From: Prochlorococcus marinus str. MIT 9302
GTDB taxonomy: Bacteria; Cyanobacteriota; Cyanobacteriia; PCC-6307; Cyanobiaceae
Assembly: GCF_000759975.1 (NCBI RefSeq)
Contig: NZ_JNAM01000002.1
Span: 62,001-126,000 of the forward strand
Direction: 5' to 3'
DNA: 64,000 nt
Shown in pieces: positions 53,893 through 60,544 of the stretch (position 1 is its first letter; each line of letters opens with the position of its first letter). A program made the position numbers and the translations under genes. Under the pieces are notes generated by a model that saw only the letters and a program-made list of their open reading frames with translations, was not told the origin of the DNA and did no database searches.

Positions 53893-56800
53893 TTAATCTC
53901 TTACTTTCCATTTGAATTGGACTTTTTCTAATAGTTCTTTTCTCTCTTGGGACAATGATCCATTCTTAAAATCTTTTCTTTGAGTTCTAACCCAAATTCC
54001 TAACGATCCCTCTTTTACTGGTACTAAAGTATGCCCGTTAGTTTGAAAATATGCTTCGAGTTCTTTATATCCATCTCTCCATTGCTGTTCATTCATTATC
54101 CAAACAAAATTTAGTTTCTCCAGTAAATCTATTCTTTCTTTAGATATTTTACCCTTCTTATAATCTTGTCTTTGAATATGACACCAATTAAATAATGCAC
54201 CTTTATTTTTAGGAACTGATGTATGACCCTCCTTTTCAAAATATTCTTTCAGTTGTGTATAACTACTATTCCATTGATTCGCTCTAGGATCCCATTCAAA
54301 ATTCAGTTCTTCCAAAAGAGCGATTTTTTCCTTTGATAATCTACCTTTTTTAAAATATAACCTTTGATTAACACACCAAATCCCTAAAGAACCATGTTTT
54401 CTTGGAACAGATGAATGACCCTCCTTTTCAAAATATTCCTTAATTTGTTCATAACTATCATTCCATTGATATGCTCGAGGATCCCAAATAAAATTTAGTT
54501 CTTCCAATAATTCTATTTTCTTCTGGGATAAACTTCCATTGGTATAGTTTTGCCTTTGACCTCTGCACCAATCTCCTAAAGTAGATGCTCTTGATGCAAT
54601 AGATGAATGCCCTTCCTTTTCAAAGTATTTTTTAAGTTGTTTATAACTTTCATTCCATTGATTCTCTAAAGGATCCCAAATAAAATTCAGTTCTTCTAAT
54701 AAACCTATTTTCTTTTGAGGTAAAGCACCTTTTTTTTTAAATTGTCTTTGTTTAGAACACCAACTACCTAAAGGTGACTCTTTCGGCGAAATTGAAGTAT
54801 GCTTCTCCTTTTCAAAGTATTTTTTAAGTTGTTTATAACTTTCATTCCATTGCTTCTCTACAGGATCCCAAACGAAATTAAGTTCTTCTAATAAACCTAT
54901 TTTCTCTTGGGATAATGTATTCTTTTTTTTATTTTGCCTTTGTTTAGAACACCAATCACCCAGTTTTTTGTCTTTTTGTGGCACTACGGTATGTCCTTCT
55001 TTTTGAAAAAAATATTTTAATTCACCATATTTTTCAAACCAATCTTCTGATGAATTTTCAATCAAAAATGTTTGAATGGATCTTGAGAATTTTGTGGAAA
55101 TTTTTTCAGGAATATCAAAAATAAATTTCTCTAAATTCTCCTCATTAAAATTTATTTTTCTTTTAAAACCTTTATCGATTCTTAACTTATCTATACATTC
55201 CATTAATGAATCATCTTGAGATTTTAGTGCTAATACTATTTGCCAGACTTTCTTGAAATTACTCAATAAAATTGCTTCATCTAAACTTTCATTTTCGGAA
55301 ATATATATTGGAATTACTATTGTCCCTTTAGATTTATCATGACTTTTGCGTATTGCTCTCCCAACTGCCTGAATAATATCAATTTGACTTTGCTTTGGAT
55401 TAATAAATGCGATTCCACTCAATGAAGGAACATCTACCCCTTCTGATAAACATCTTGCATTTGTAAGAATTCTTAGTTCATTAACCTTCAAATTTTTTAA
55501 TTCAAATAATTTTTGATTTCTTTCTGAAGTTTTCATTGCTCCAGAGATATGTTCACAATTTATTTGTTCTAATGGTAAATCAGATTTATCTATACAAGAA
55601 ATAACTTGATCAAAACTGGTTGCAAAATCTTTTGCATTTTTAATTCTGCTATGAAAAGTAATTACTCTTTTAAGACCATAATCTTTAATTGCTTTTGTAA
55701 CCGCAATTTGAGAAGCAATTGTTTCAGCGTCTGATATTGTTTCATCAGAAATTTTGATTAATGATCGATTTACTATTTTTTGTTTGATCATTTCATCATC
55801 AACACCAACTACAACTACTTGATAATCAGAAAGAAGATCTCTTTGAATTGCTTCGGAAAATTTCAGTTCATAAAAAATTTCACCAAATACCGAGTGATCA
55901 TCCATTGATGCAACTTCAAAATCCATATCAAGAGATTTTGTTTTTATTTGTTTGGAAAGAATTCTTGGAGTTGCAGTAAAAAATAATCTTTTAAATGATT
56001 TGATTTTGTTCTCATCTAATACAGATCCAAAAGCATCTGAGACCCTCCCTGCACAACGATGTGCCTCATCTGCAATTACTAAATCAAAATCACTTGTATC
56101 ATGATGTTCTTGTGCCTCAACAATTAATTGTGCTGATTGATAAGTTGCGAAAACAACTTTGGAACCGCTTTCATCAAGAAAATTTTTAATCTCTAACGTT
56201 TCGCTTGTTACTGGAACGCCAATTTCAGAAGTATTAGAAATCCATTGATCTTCTGATTTATCTCTAGCAACTGATTTATCAGAACAAACACAAATCCATT
56301 TAAAAGGGTGGTTTGCTTCCTTATTCCATTCTTTCAGAATTTGAGATAGAAGACTCAAAGATGGTACTAAAACTAAAACTTGCTCTGCTTTGATTCGTTC
56401 TTTAATCCATAAAGATGTAAGTGTTTTGCCTGTTCCACACGCCATCAGAACTTGTCCACGATCCGCAGTCTTTAATCCTTCAGATACTTTTTCAATTGCT
56501 TCGATTTGATGAGTTCTAGGGTTTTTTTTTGATTTTCTTTTTCCTTGATTAAGGTCTTCTATCGAAGATGGGAATTCAATTTCAGATTGTCTGAACTGTT
56601 CTAATAAAAAACATACAACTTGCTTCTCCTGGCGATGAATTACCTGTTGAGCATTCTTTCCAATGCCATCTGTACTTGCGATTAATAATCTTCCATCTAT
56701 TTTTGAGTCATTTGATTCACTTAAAAAACTATCTATCTCAGACTTTTTAATATCATTATTTGGTGAGATACATTTTGATTGAACTGCCCAAGTATTTCCA

Positions 56801-57000
56801 TTTTTATGAGTAAAGATCAGGTCGACTCCGCAATCTGCACCCCATCTCTTGGGATATTCATTCCATAACCAAACTTCATCAACCTGACTCGCCCAAGTTG
56901 GATCAGTTTTTAAAAACCATTTAACGAATTTTTCAAACTGCTTTCCTCTAATCCTAATATCAGGATCTAAAGAATCATAAAATGCATCAAAGGTTGCCAA
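53893..57000 (-). CDS. Mrr-like nuclease / SF2 helicase / six helicase-associated (HA) repeats
   Basis: 1035 residues. Residues 14 to 140 are an Mrr-like PD-(D/E)XK nuclease: Glu23, Asp60 (GVD) and Gln74-Lys76 (QSK). Residues 160 to 600 are an SF2 helicase with Walker A ACGTGKT at 187, DEAH at 311, FFTATPRI, ARCLSEGVDVPSL and QAVGRAIRKS. From about residue 650 to the end are six HA repeats of about 66 residues, each with W-x2-SY, LG-x-WC-x2-QR and LLEELNF-x-W. The N-terminal pairing resembles type ISP and other restriction nuclease-helicases, but no methyltransferase or target-recognition domain is attached or nearby. It is likely a DNA translocase-nuclease acting in defence or element maintenance; this is inference. 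It is the only large gene of the island. Confidence 0.92.
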   Translation of the reverse strand: MATFDAFYDSLDPDIRIRGKQFEKFVKWFLKTDPTWASQVDEVWLWNEYPKRWGADCGVDLIFTHKNGNTWAVQSKCISPNNDIKKSEIDSFLSESNDSKIDGRLLIASTDGIGKNAQQVIHRQEKQVVCFLLEQFRQSEIEFPSSIEDLNQGKRKSKKNPRTHQIEAIEKVSEGLKTADRGQVLMACGTGKTLTSLWIKERIKAEQVLVLVPSLSLLSQILKEWNKEANHPFKWICVCSDKSVARDKSEDQWISNTSEIGVPVTSETLEIKNFLDESGSKVVFATYQSAQLIVEAQEHHDTSDFDLVIADEAHRCAGRVSDAFGSVLDENKIKSFKRLFFTATPRILSKQIKTKSLDMDFEVASMDDHSVFGEIFYELKFSEAIQRDLLSDYQVVVVGVDDEMIKQKIVNRSLIKISDETISDAETIASQIAVTKAIKDYGLKRVITFHSRIKNAKDFATSFDQVISCIDKSDLPLEQINCEHISGAMKTSERNQKLFELKNLKVNELRILTNARCLSEGVDVPSLSGIAFINPKQSQIDIIQAVGRAIRKSHDKSKGTIVIPIYISENESLDEAILLSNFKKVWQIVLALKSQDDSLMECIDKLRIDKGFKRKINFNEENLEKFIFDIPEKISTKFSRSIQTFLIENSSEDWFEKYGELKYFFQKEGHTVVPQKDKKLGDWCSKQRQNKKKNTLSQEKIGLLEELNFVWDPVEKQWNESYKQLKKYFEKEKHTSISPKESPLGSWCSKQRQFKKKGALPQKKIGLLEELNFIWDPLENQWNESYKQLKKYFEKEGHSSIASRASTLGDWCRGQRQNYTNGSLSQKKIELLEELNFIWDPRAYQWNDSYEQIKEYFEKEGHSSVPRKHGSLGIWCVNQRLYFKKGRLSKEKIALLEELNFEWDPRANQWNSSYTQLKEYFEKEGHTSVPKNKGALFNWCHIQRQDYKKGKISKERIDLLEKLNFVWIMNEQQWRDGYKELEAYFQTNGHTLVPVKEGSLGIWVRTQRKDFKNGSLSQERKELLEKVQFKWKVRD
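53896..55056 (-). repeat. Six tandem ~200-bp coding repeats (HA domains)
   Basis: DNA units of about 198 to 201 bases encode the six HA domains. Units 2 to 5 are the most alike (NESYKQLKKYFEKE, LNFIWDP recur), while units 1 and 6 are more diverged, so the inner units look like recent duplications. HA domains (PF03457 type) are small three-helix modules thought to bind DNA. Confidence 0.88.
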
Positions 57001-57063
57001 GTCTTTCTTTGATCAAATTAATATAGTTATATTGACATACAAACTTTACTAGAGTGAAAAATA

Positions 57064-57084
57064 GTTAGTGTAAAGTTAGTGTAA
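57064..57084. promoter_or_regulatory. Tandem GTTAGTGTAA repeats upstream of the helicase gene
   Basis: GTTAGTGTAA occurs twice with an 11-base step (57064 and 57075), about 65 bases upstream of the helicase start, and a third time at 53870 downstream of the gene. On the gene's own strand the units read TTACACTAAC. Between them and the start codon lies TATATT, a possible -10. A binding site for a regulator, perhaps the protein itself, is inferred. Confidence 0.5.
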
Positions 57085-57143
57085 TTAAGCAAATATTGAT
57101 AAATAGATATTCAGAAGTAGTCATATCAAGTCATTAGAGACTT

Positions 57144-57166
57144 GTTCGAAAACCGCCCGGGGAGTT
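57144..57166 (+). repeat. att-like repeat copy B
   Basis: GTTCGAA, AA, then CCGCCCGGGGAGTT, 21 of 23 identical to the tRNA-Asn 3' end. No tRNA 5' part is present, so it is not a tRNA gene. A hairpin terminator follows at 57190. It divides the island into two parts. Confidence 0.9.
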
Positions 57167-57189
57167 TTAAAGTCTCGAAAAGTCATGCA

Positions 57190-57217
57190 AAGTCACCTAA
57201 AAGGTGACTTTTTTTTG
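57190..57217 (+). terminator. Terminator behind att copy B
   Basis: AGTCACCT and AGGTGACT form a perfect 8-bp stem with loop AAA, followed by a run of eight T. The stem sequence is shared with the terminator behind copy C, and the surrounding DNA is homologous too. It probably once ended the tRNA-Asn transcript. Confidence 0.8.
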
Positions 57218-57249
57218 CCTATGACTACCTTCTCAATGAAAAATGTCTA

Positions 57250-57285
57250 GACGAATAATGACACTATAGTGCAATTTTATTCGTC
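57250..57285. repeat. 36-bp dyad: GACGAATAA...TTATTCGTC around CACTATAGTG
   Basis: Outer arms of nine bases (57250-57258 and 57277-57285) are perfectly inverted, and the 10-bp palindrome CACTATAGTG (57262-57271) lies inside. ATTCGTCC from the right arm recurs at 57322 and 58050. It is a strong candidate protein-binding site or element end. Confidence 0.6.
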
Positions 57286-57372
57286 CAGTATTAGTCTTTT
57301 TATTCATCTTTTAGTAAAAAAATTCGTCCAGATTTTTAGTCACTATTCCTGCTATTTCTCACGTTTTTATCC

Positions 57373-57555
57373 TCAGTCGCAATAAATTAAACAATTCTGA
57401 TTAGTCGGATGTTTTCTACATTCCTTAACCCAAAAGTTTTGAAACTCAGAATTACATTTTTCTAGTTCTTGTGGAGTCTCATTCAAGTTTAACCCTGCAT
57501 AATTAAATGCAGTTAGGTATCTTGGAAGGACATTGAATTGATTGAATAGTTTCAT
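57373..57555 (-). CDS. Orphan small protein with four Cys
   Basis: 60 residues (MKLFNQFNVLPRYLTAFNYA to LIYCD). The AGGAGGT Shine-Dalgarno three bases before the ATG is the strongest seen in this window and supports translation. Four Cys lie in the last 30 residues (EKCNSE, KECRKH, QNCLIYCD), perhaps forming disulfides or a metal site. No signal peptide is clear. No family recognised. It is cargo of island segment 2. Confidence 0.6.
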   Translation of the reverse strand: MKLFNQFNVLPRYLTAFNYAGLNLNETPQELEKCNSEFQNFWVKECRKHPTNQNCLIYCD

Positions 57556-57716
57556 AAGACCTCCTAGATCTATATCTATATTGTCCTCCTATTAACTTGA
57601 AATTCATAGAGTATTATTACCCGAGTAGAAGTGCTTTAAGGTATCATCAAGAATTTCCATAAAAAATAAACTATCATTTATAGAATTAATGAAAAGAAAA
57701 TAATCCTTGATATTTA

Positions 57717-58034
57717 ATGTTGCGACTTCTTCCTCTACCGATTTTTATTTGCATTTATCTATTCTCTTGGTGGAGATGTAAAAAAAATATTATCGCTAGT
57801 GATCAGCAACTAAAACCATGCATTGATTGGGCATATGTAAAAAATTTACCGATCCCACCAAAACCTTTATTTATCGAGTTTTATATTGTTTATGTTTCTT
57901 CTTTTTTTAAATTCCCCTTTGGGATAATTGTTCAACAACTACCTTTCTCAAAGAAAGTAAGATATTACGAAAGAGAAATGAAATTAATATTTGATAAATG
58001 GAATTTAGAAAAAATTAAAAAAATAAAAAACTAA
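57717..58034 (+). CDS. Orphan protein with N-terminal membrane helix
   Basis: 105 residues. LRLLPLPIFICIYLFSWW is a membrane helix or uncleaved signal, followed by RCKKN. A second hydrophobic stretch (FIEFYIVYVSSFFKFPFGIIV) lies at residues 54 to 75, and the tail is basic and helical (FDKWNLEKIKKIKN). The family is unknown. It ends just before ATTCGTC repeats and att copy C. Confidence 0.5.
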   Translation: MLRLLPLPIFICIYLFSWWRCKKNIIASDQQLKPCIDWAYVKNLPIPPKPLFIEFYIVYVSSFFKFPFGIIVQQLPFSKKVRYYEREMKLIFDKWNLEKIKKIKN

Positions 58035-58035
58035 T

Positions 58036-58058
58036 TTATTCGTCAAAATATTCGTCCA
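58036..58058. repeat. ATTCGTC repeats at the right end of segment 2
   Basis: TTATTCGTC (58036-58044) and ATTCGTCCA (58050-58058) lie 13 bases apart. The same motif is at 57279, 57322 and, inverted, at 57250, and again at 58264. Clusters thus sit at both ends of segment 2. Confidence 0.6.
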
Positions 58059-58076
58059 TTTTCTTATTTCTTTCAT

Positions 58077-58092
58077 ATATGTCATGACATAT
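58077..58092. repeat. 16-bp palindrome ATATGTCATGACATAT before att copy C
   Basis: Perfectly self-complementary. It is followed within five bases by TGTCATATCAAGACATA, so TGTC/GACA half-sites recur four times in 35 bases, directly before copy C. This resembles arm-type binding sites of a recombinase or a repressor operator. Its role is inferred. Confidence 0.5.
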
Positions 58093-58128
58093 CGTGTCAT
58101 ATCAAGACATATTTTGTTTAATGCTCGA

Positions 58129-58142
58129 CCGCCCGGGGAGTT
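58129..58142 (+). repeat. att-like repeat copy C
   Basis: CCGCCCGGGGAGTT, identical to the cores of copies A and B. The preceding CTCGA is a decayed form of TTCGAA. A terminator with the copy-B stem follows. This distal copy marks the far end of the two-step insertion. Confidence 0.88.
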
Positions 58143-58164
58143 CTTAAGTCTCGAAAATTCATGC

Positions 58165-58188
58165 AAAGTCACCTTTTTGGTGACTTTT
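58165..58188 (+). terminator. Terminator behind att copy C
   Basis: AAAGTCACC and GGTGACTTT form a 9-bp stem with a loop of five T, followed by TTTGT. It is homologous to the hairpin at 57190. Confidence 0.75.
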
Positions 58189-58317
58189 GTGCATATGAAT
58201 ACCTTCTTAAGAAAAAATATGTATGTAAATTTTTGAAATTATAATATGGTTATATTGGTCCAGTATTCGTCTTTTGGTAATAATATCCTTCCAAATTTTG
58301 CTCACTTAATAAGAGAT

Positions 58318-58414
58318 AAAAAAAAAGACCCCTATTTTTAGAGATCTTTTTCTGGTTTGACCGAATCAAGTGTTTCCTTGTTTCCACTGTTTCAGTAAAA
58401 CCACTCCTTCACAC
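58318..58414 (-). ncRNA. Yfr2-family-like small RNA
   Basis: Read on the minus strand, the first hairpin is an AGTG/CACT stem whose loop region contains GGAAACA twice (complement at 58379-58385 and 58371-58377). Repeated GGAAACA in a loop is the hallmark of the abundant cyanobacterial Yfr2-5 RNAs. A second small hairpin (GGT/ACC) follows, then a terminator, AAAAAGATCTCTA paired with TAGGGGTCTTTTT and a T run. A TATATT box at 58426-58421 places the 5' end near 58414, giving about 97 nt, the usual size. Family by motif recall, ends approximate. Confidence 0.7.
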
Positions 58415-58511
58415 AAATTGAATATATGCCATATATTGCTTTTCCGTGGAAAGGAAAAATGTAATGTTACTAAACTGTCATATGTGCCAGTTTAGCTTTA
58501 AATGATTTATG

Positions 58512-58612
58512 GCAATAAAAAACACCCTAATTTAGAGAAAAGAGTGTTTACTGATCAGAAATTAGTGTGTGAGGCGTTTCTGATATTTTTAATATCTATG
58601 ATTGCAGTGCTT
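58512..58612 (-). ncRNA. Possible second small RNA with CCUCACACAC loop
   Basis: Minus strand. Hairpin one is GATATT/AATATC. Hairpin two is an 8-bp perfect stem ATCAGAAA/TTTCTGAT (58554-58561 and 58577-58584) with a 15-base loop containing CCTCACACAC. The last hairpin AAACACTCT/AGGGTGTTT (58519-58549, one mismatch) is followed by a T run, a good terminator. A TAATCT box about 15 bases upstream of the proposed 5' end could be a -10. The loop resembles the CUCCUCACAC core of Yfr1, but the stems and place differ. The 5' end is a guess. Confidence 0.4.
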
Positions 58613-58619
58613 GTCAGAT

Positions 58620-59004
58620 TAACTTCCAAAATGCAGAATTACGTTTTCTTATAATTAAGGCAGTCAAATAATCTCTTTTGTATTTATATAACTCTAGATA
58701 TTTAAAATTCTTAAATTAGATGAAACTCTTAATCAAAAAAATCCCCAAAAAGATTTAAAAATACTAAGAGTAAATATTTAAGAAACTAAATTTTATATAT
58801 TTTTAAGAACAGTTATTAGAACATTATAAATAATTTATAAATAATTGATTAATATTATAAATATAAATTAAAAAGTATAGGTTTTAATGACAGTAATTAG
58901 AACATTTTTATAAAATTCTCCAGATAAAAAAATCAGTTCTTTAATTGATTTTCAAGTTCTATATATTCTGGTTATAAAATACGAATTACTTCTTTCAGGA
59001 AATT
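58620..59004. other. AT-rich non-coding stretch
   Basis: No coding frame with a sensible protein. It holds a near-perfect direct repeat, ACAGTTATTAGAACAT at 58809 and ACAGTAATTAGAACAT at 58890 (15 of 16), 81 bases apart. Composition is almost all A and T. It may be decayed island DNA. Confidence 0.6.
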
Positions 59005-59364
59005 CTAGTCATCCCACATATCCTTTTTATCTTGATCTGAATTATTCATTTCAATTAATTCTTTTCTTGTTTTCTGATGATCTATTTCTGTTTCAAGAAC
59101 ATTTTTCTCGTCACTATATTTTGTTTGAATTTCTAGGATAATTTTTTCAAATTGCTCTCCAAAAAAATCTGACATTTCTATCCATGCTTCCATTTCTTCT
59201 TCTTTGTCTATGGTACTGTTTATTTGATGAGAAATAATTTCTAGTACATATTCTTTAAGTTCTCTATGACTCATTGATTCAACTTTTTTTTGAATATAAA
59301 ATTCTTTAAGATTTTCTAATTGTTTATTGGATAAATCAGAATAGATTACTGACTTCTTTTTCAT
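59005..59364 (-). CDS. Orphan acidic helical protein
   Basis: 119 residues. It is highly charged and probably all-helical: LSNKQLENLKEFYIQKKVES, MSHRELKEYVLEIISHQIN, EAWIEMSDFFGEQFEKIILE. The C-terminus is Asp-rich (DQDKKDMWDD). It looks like a soluble adaptor. I recall similar proteins being common in Prochlorococcus genomes, but no named family. It sits alone between long non-coding stretches at the outer edge of the island. Confidence 0.65.
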   Translation of the reverse strand: MKKKSVIYSDLSNKQLENLKEFYIQKKVESMSHRELKEYVLEIISHQINSTIDKEEEMEAWIEMSDFFGEQFEKIILEIQTKYSDEKNVLETEIDHQKTRKELIEMNNSDQDKKDMWDD

Positions 59365-59758
59365 AAATATTTAAATTTTTTTTAATATAGACAAAATTCT
59401 TAGCTTAAACATCTATGAAGCAATCCAAAACTGTAAACTCAGTTAAATCTTCTGTGAAAACTTAGAATTCCATTTTCAGAGAACTTAATAAGACAATTTG
59501 AATTAGATATCCTTTCAAATTTAACTACCATTTATTCCGAATACTCTGTTGATTATTAAGAAAAAATAAATAGAATCGAAAGAAATTGTGAAAATTTTTT
59601 TTTTAAAAAATTTGCGATTTTTCCTGAATACCTTGCTATTATTGAGTTAATTGATAAGTTTAATTGATAAAATTGTTTACACAAATTCAGCAATCTTTCT
59701 AAATTCTTGAGAGAATCATATTACTAAAACTTAATTTTAATTTAATAGTCTATACAAT
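59365..59758. other. Long non-coding leader region of rpaA
   Basis: 394 bp without a credible gene. An exact 11-base direct repeat TTAATTGATAA occurs at 59647 and 59660, about 100 bases before the rpaA start, followed by TTGTTTACA. Such a pair at 13-base spacing may be a regulator site. The rest is A/T tracts. Confidence 0.5.
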
Positions 59759-60541
59759 ATGAAAATTTCAATCCTTTTAATTGAAGACGATCGTGATATG
59801 CGTGATTTGGTGGCTAGGCATCTAGAACATTCTGGTTTCGATGTTCAAAAAGCAGAAGATGGTATTAAAGGTCAAGCATTAGCACTTCAATACTCACCAG
59901 ATTTAATACTCCTAGATTTAATGTTACCAAGTGTTGATGGATTAACTTTATGTCAAAGACTCAGAAGAGACGAAAGAACTTCAAATATCCCGATTTTGAT
60001 GATAACAGCTCTTGGTGGTCTTAAAGATAAAGTTACTGGTTTTAATTCTGGAGCTGATGACTACATTACAAAACCATTTGACTTAGAAGAATTACATGTA
60101 CGAATAAAAGCATTATTAAGAAGAACAAACAGAGCACAGTTAAATTCTAGTAATCAGCAAGAAATTTTAAATTATGGTCCTCTCACTCTTGTGCCGGAAA
60201 GATTTGAAGCTATCTGGTTCGAATCACCTGTAAGATTAACGCATCTTGAATTTGAATTACTTCATTGTCTTTTACAAAGGCATGGTCAAACTGTATCACC
60301 AGCCCTGATTCTTAAAGAGGTATGGGGCTATGAACCAGACGATGATATTGAGACAATAAGAGTTCATATTAGACACTTGCGTACTAAGCTAGAACCTGAT
60401 CCACGTAAGCCTACATACATAAAAACTGTATATGGAGCAGGTTATTGTCTTGAGTTACCTATTGGTTCTCAAGTTGAAACTGCCAAGCAAGAGTTTATTC
60501 AAGCACGAAATCCTGATTTAATAAATTCTGTAATAGATTAA
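59759..60541 (+). CDS. rpaA: OmpR-type response regulator RpaA
   Basis: 260 residues. The receiver domain (residues 4 to 118) has the acidic pair in IEDDRDM, the phospho-acceptor Asp in [13 protein letters not shown], the conserved Thr in MITALG and Lys in YITKPFD. The winged-helix domain (about 140 to 235) carries [22 protein letters not shown] and [18 protein letters not shown]. The [19 protein letters not shown] linker is typical of RpaA and not RpaB. RpaA carries output from the SasA/KaiC clock and affects phycobilisome or photosystem genes. Confidence 0.93.
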   Translation: MKISILLIEDDRDMRDLVARHLEHSGFDVQKAEDGIKGQALALQYSPDLILLDLMLPSVDGLTLCQRLRRDERTSNIPILMITALGGLKDKVTGFNSGADDYITKPFDLEELHVRIKALLRRTNRAQLNSSNQQEILNYGPLTLVPERFEAIWFESPVRLTHLEFELLHCLLQRHGQTVSPALILKEVWGYEPDDDIETIRVHIRHLRTKLEPDPRKPTYIKTVYGAGYCLELPIGSQVETAKQEFIQARNPDLINSVID

Positions 60542-60544
60542 ATT

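Larger units (their letters stand above)
57119..57348 (+). repeat. Flank of copy B homologous to flank of copy C
   Basis: Compared with about 58099-58310, shared blocks in the same order are TCATATCAAG 33 bases before the core, the 14-base core, AGTCTCGAAAA, TCATGCAAAGTCACCT, the terminator, TACCTTCT, GTCCAGTATT, GTCTTTT and TCACT. Spacing is nearly the same, with small indels. It is an old segmental duplication of about 200 bp. Confidence 0.75.
57001..57372. other. Non-coding junction between island segments 1 and 2
   Basis: It holds, in order: the helicase promoter with GTTAGTGTAA repeats, AAATAGATATTCAG, att copy B, a terminator, and the GACGAATAA dyad with ATTCGTCC copies. I see no coding frame in it. 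Confidence 0.7.

Noticed and set aside
54000-55050. Regular ~200-bp repeats that might suggest a CRISPR-like or satellite array
   Set aside because: They are in frame within one protein and encode HA domains; the repeats are too long and there are no unique spacers.
57064-57084. HLR1 box for RpaB upstream of the helicase gene
   Set aside because: The TTACA units are 11 bases apart, while HLR1 needs 10; the repeat also occurs downstream of the gene.
57144-57166. A second tRNA-Asn gene at copy B or C
   Set aside because: Only the T-loop and acceptor 3' part are present; no anticodon arm or 5' acceptor strand can be found upstream.
58512-58612. Naming this transcript Yfr1
   Set aside because: The core is not an exact match, it sits in a closed loop and not between two hairpins, and as I recall Yfr1 lies at a different conserved locus.
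53723-59758. A recombinase, transposase or phage gene in the island
   Set aside because: None of the frames in this stretch has tyrosine or serine recombinase or DDE motifs.
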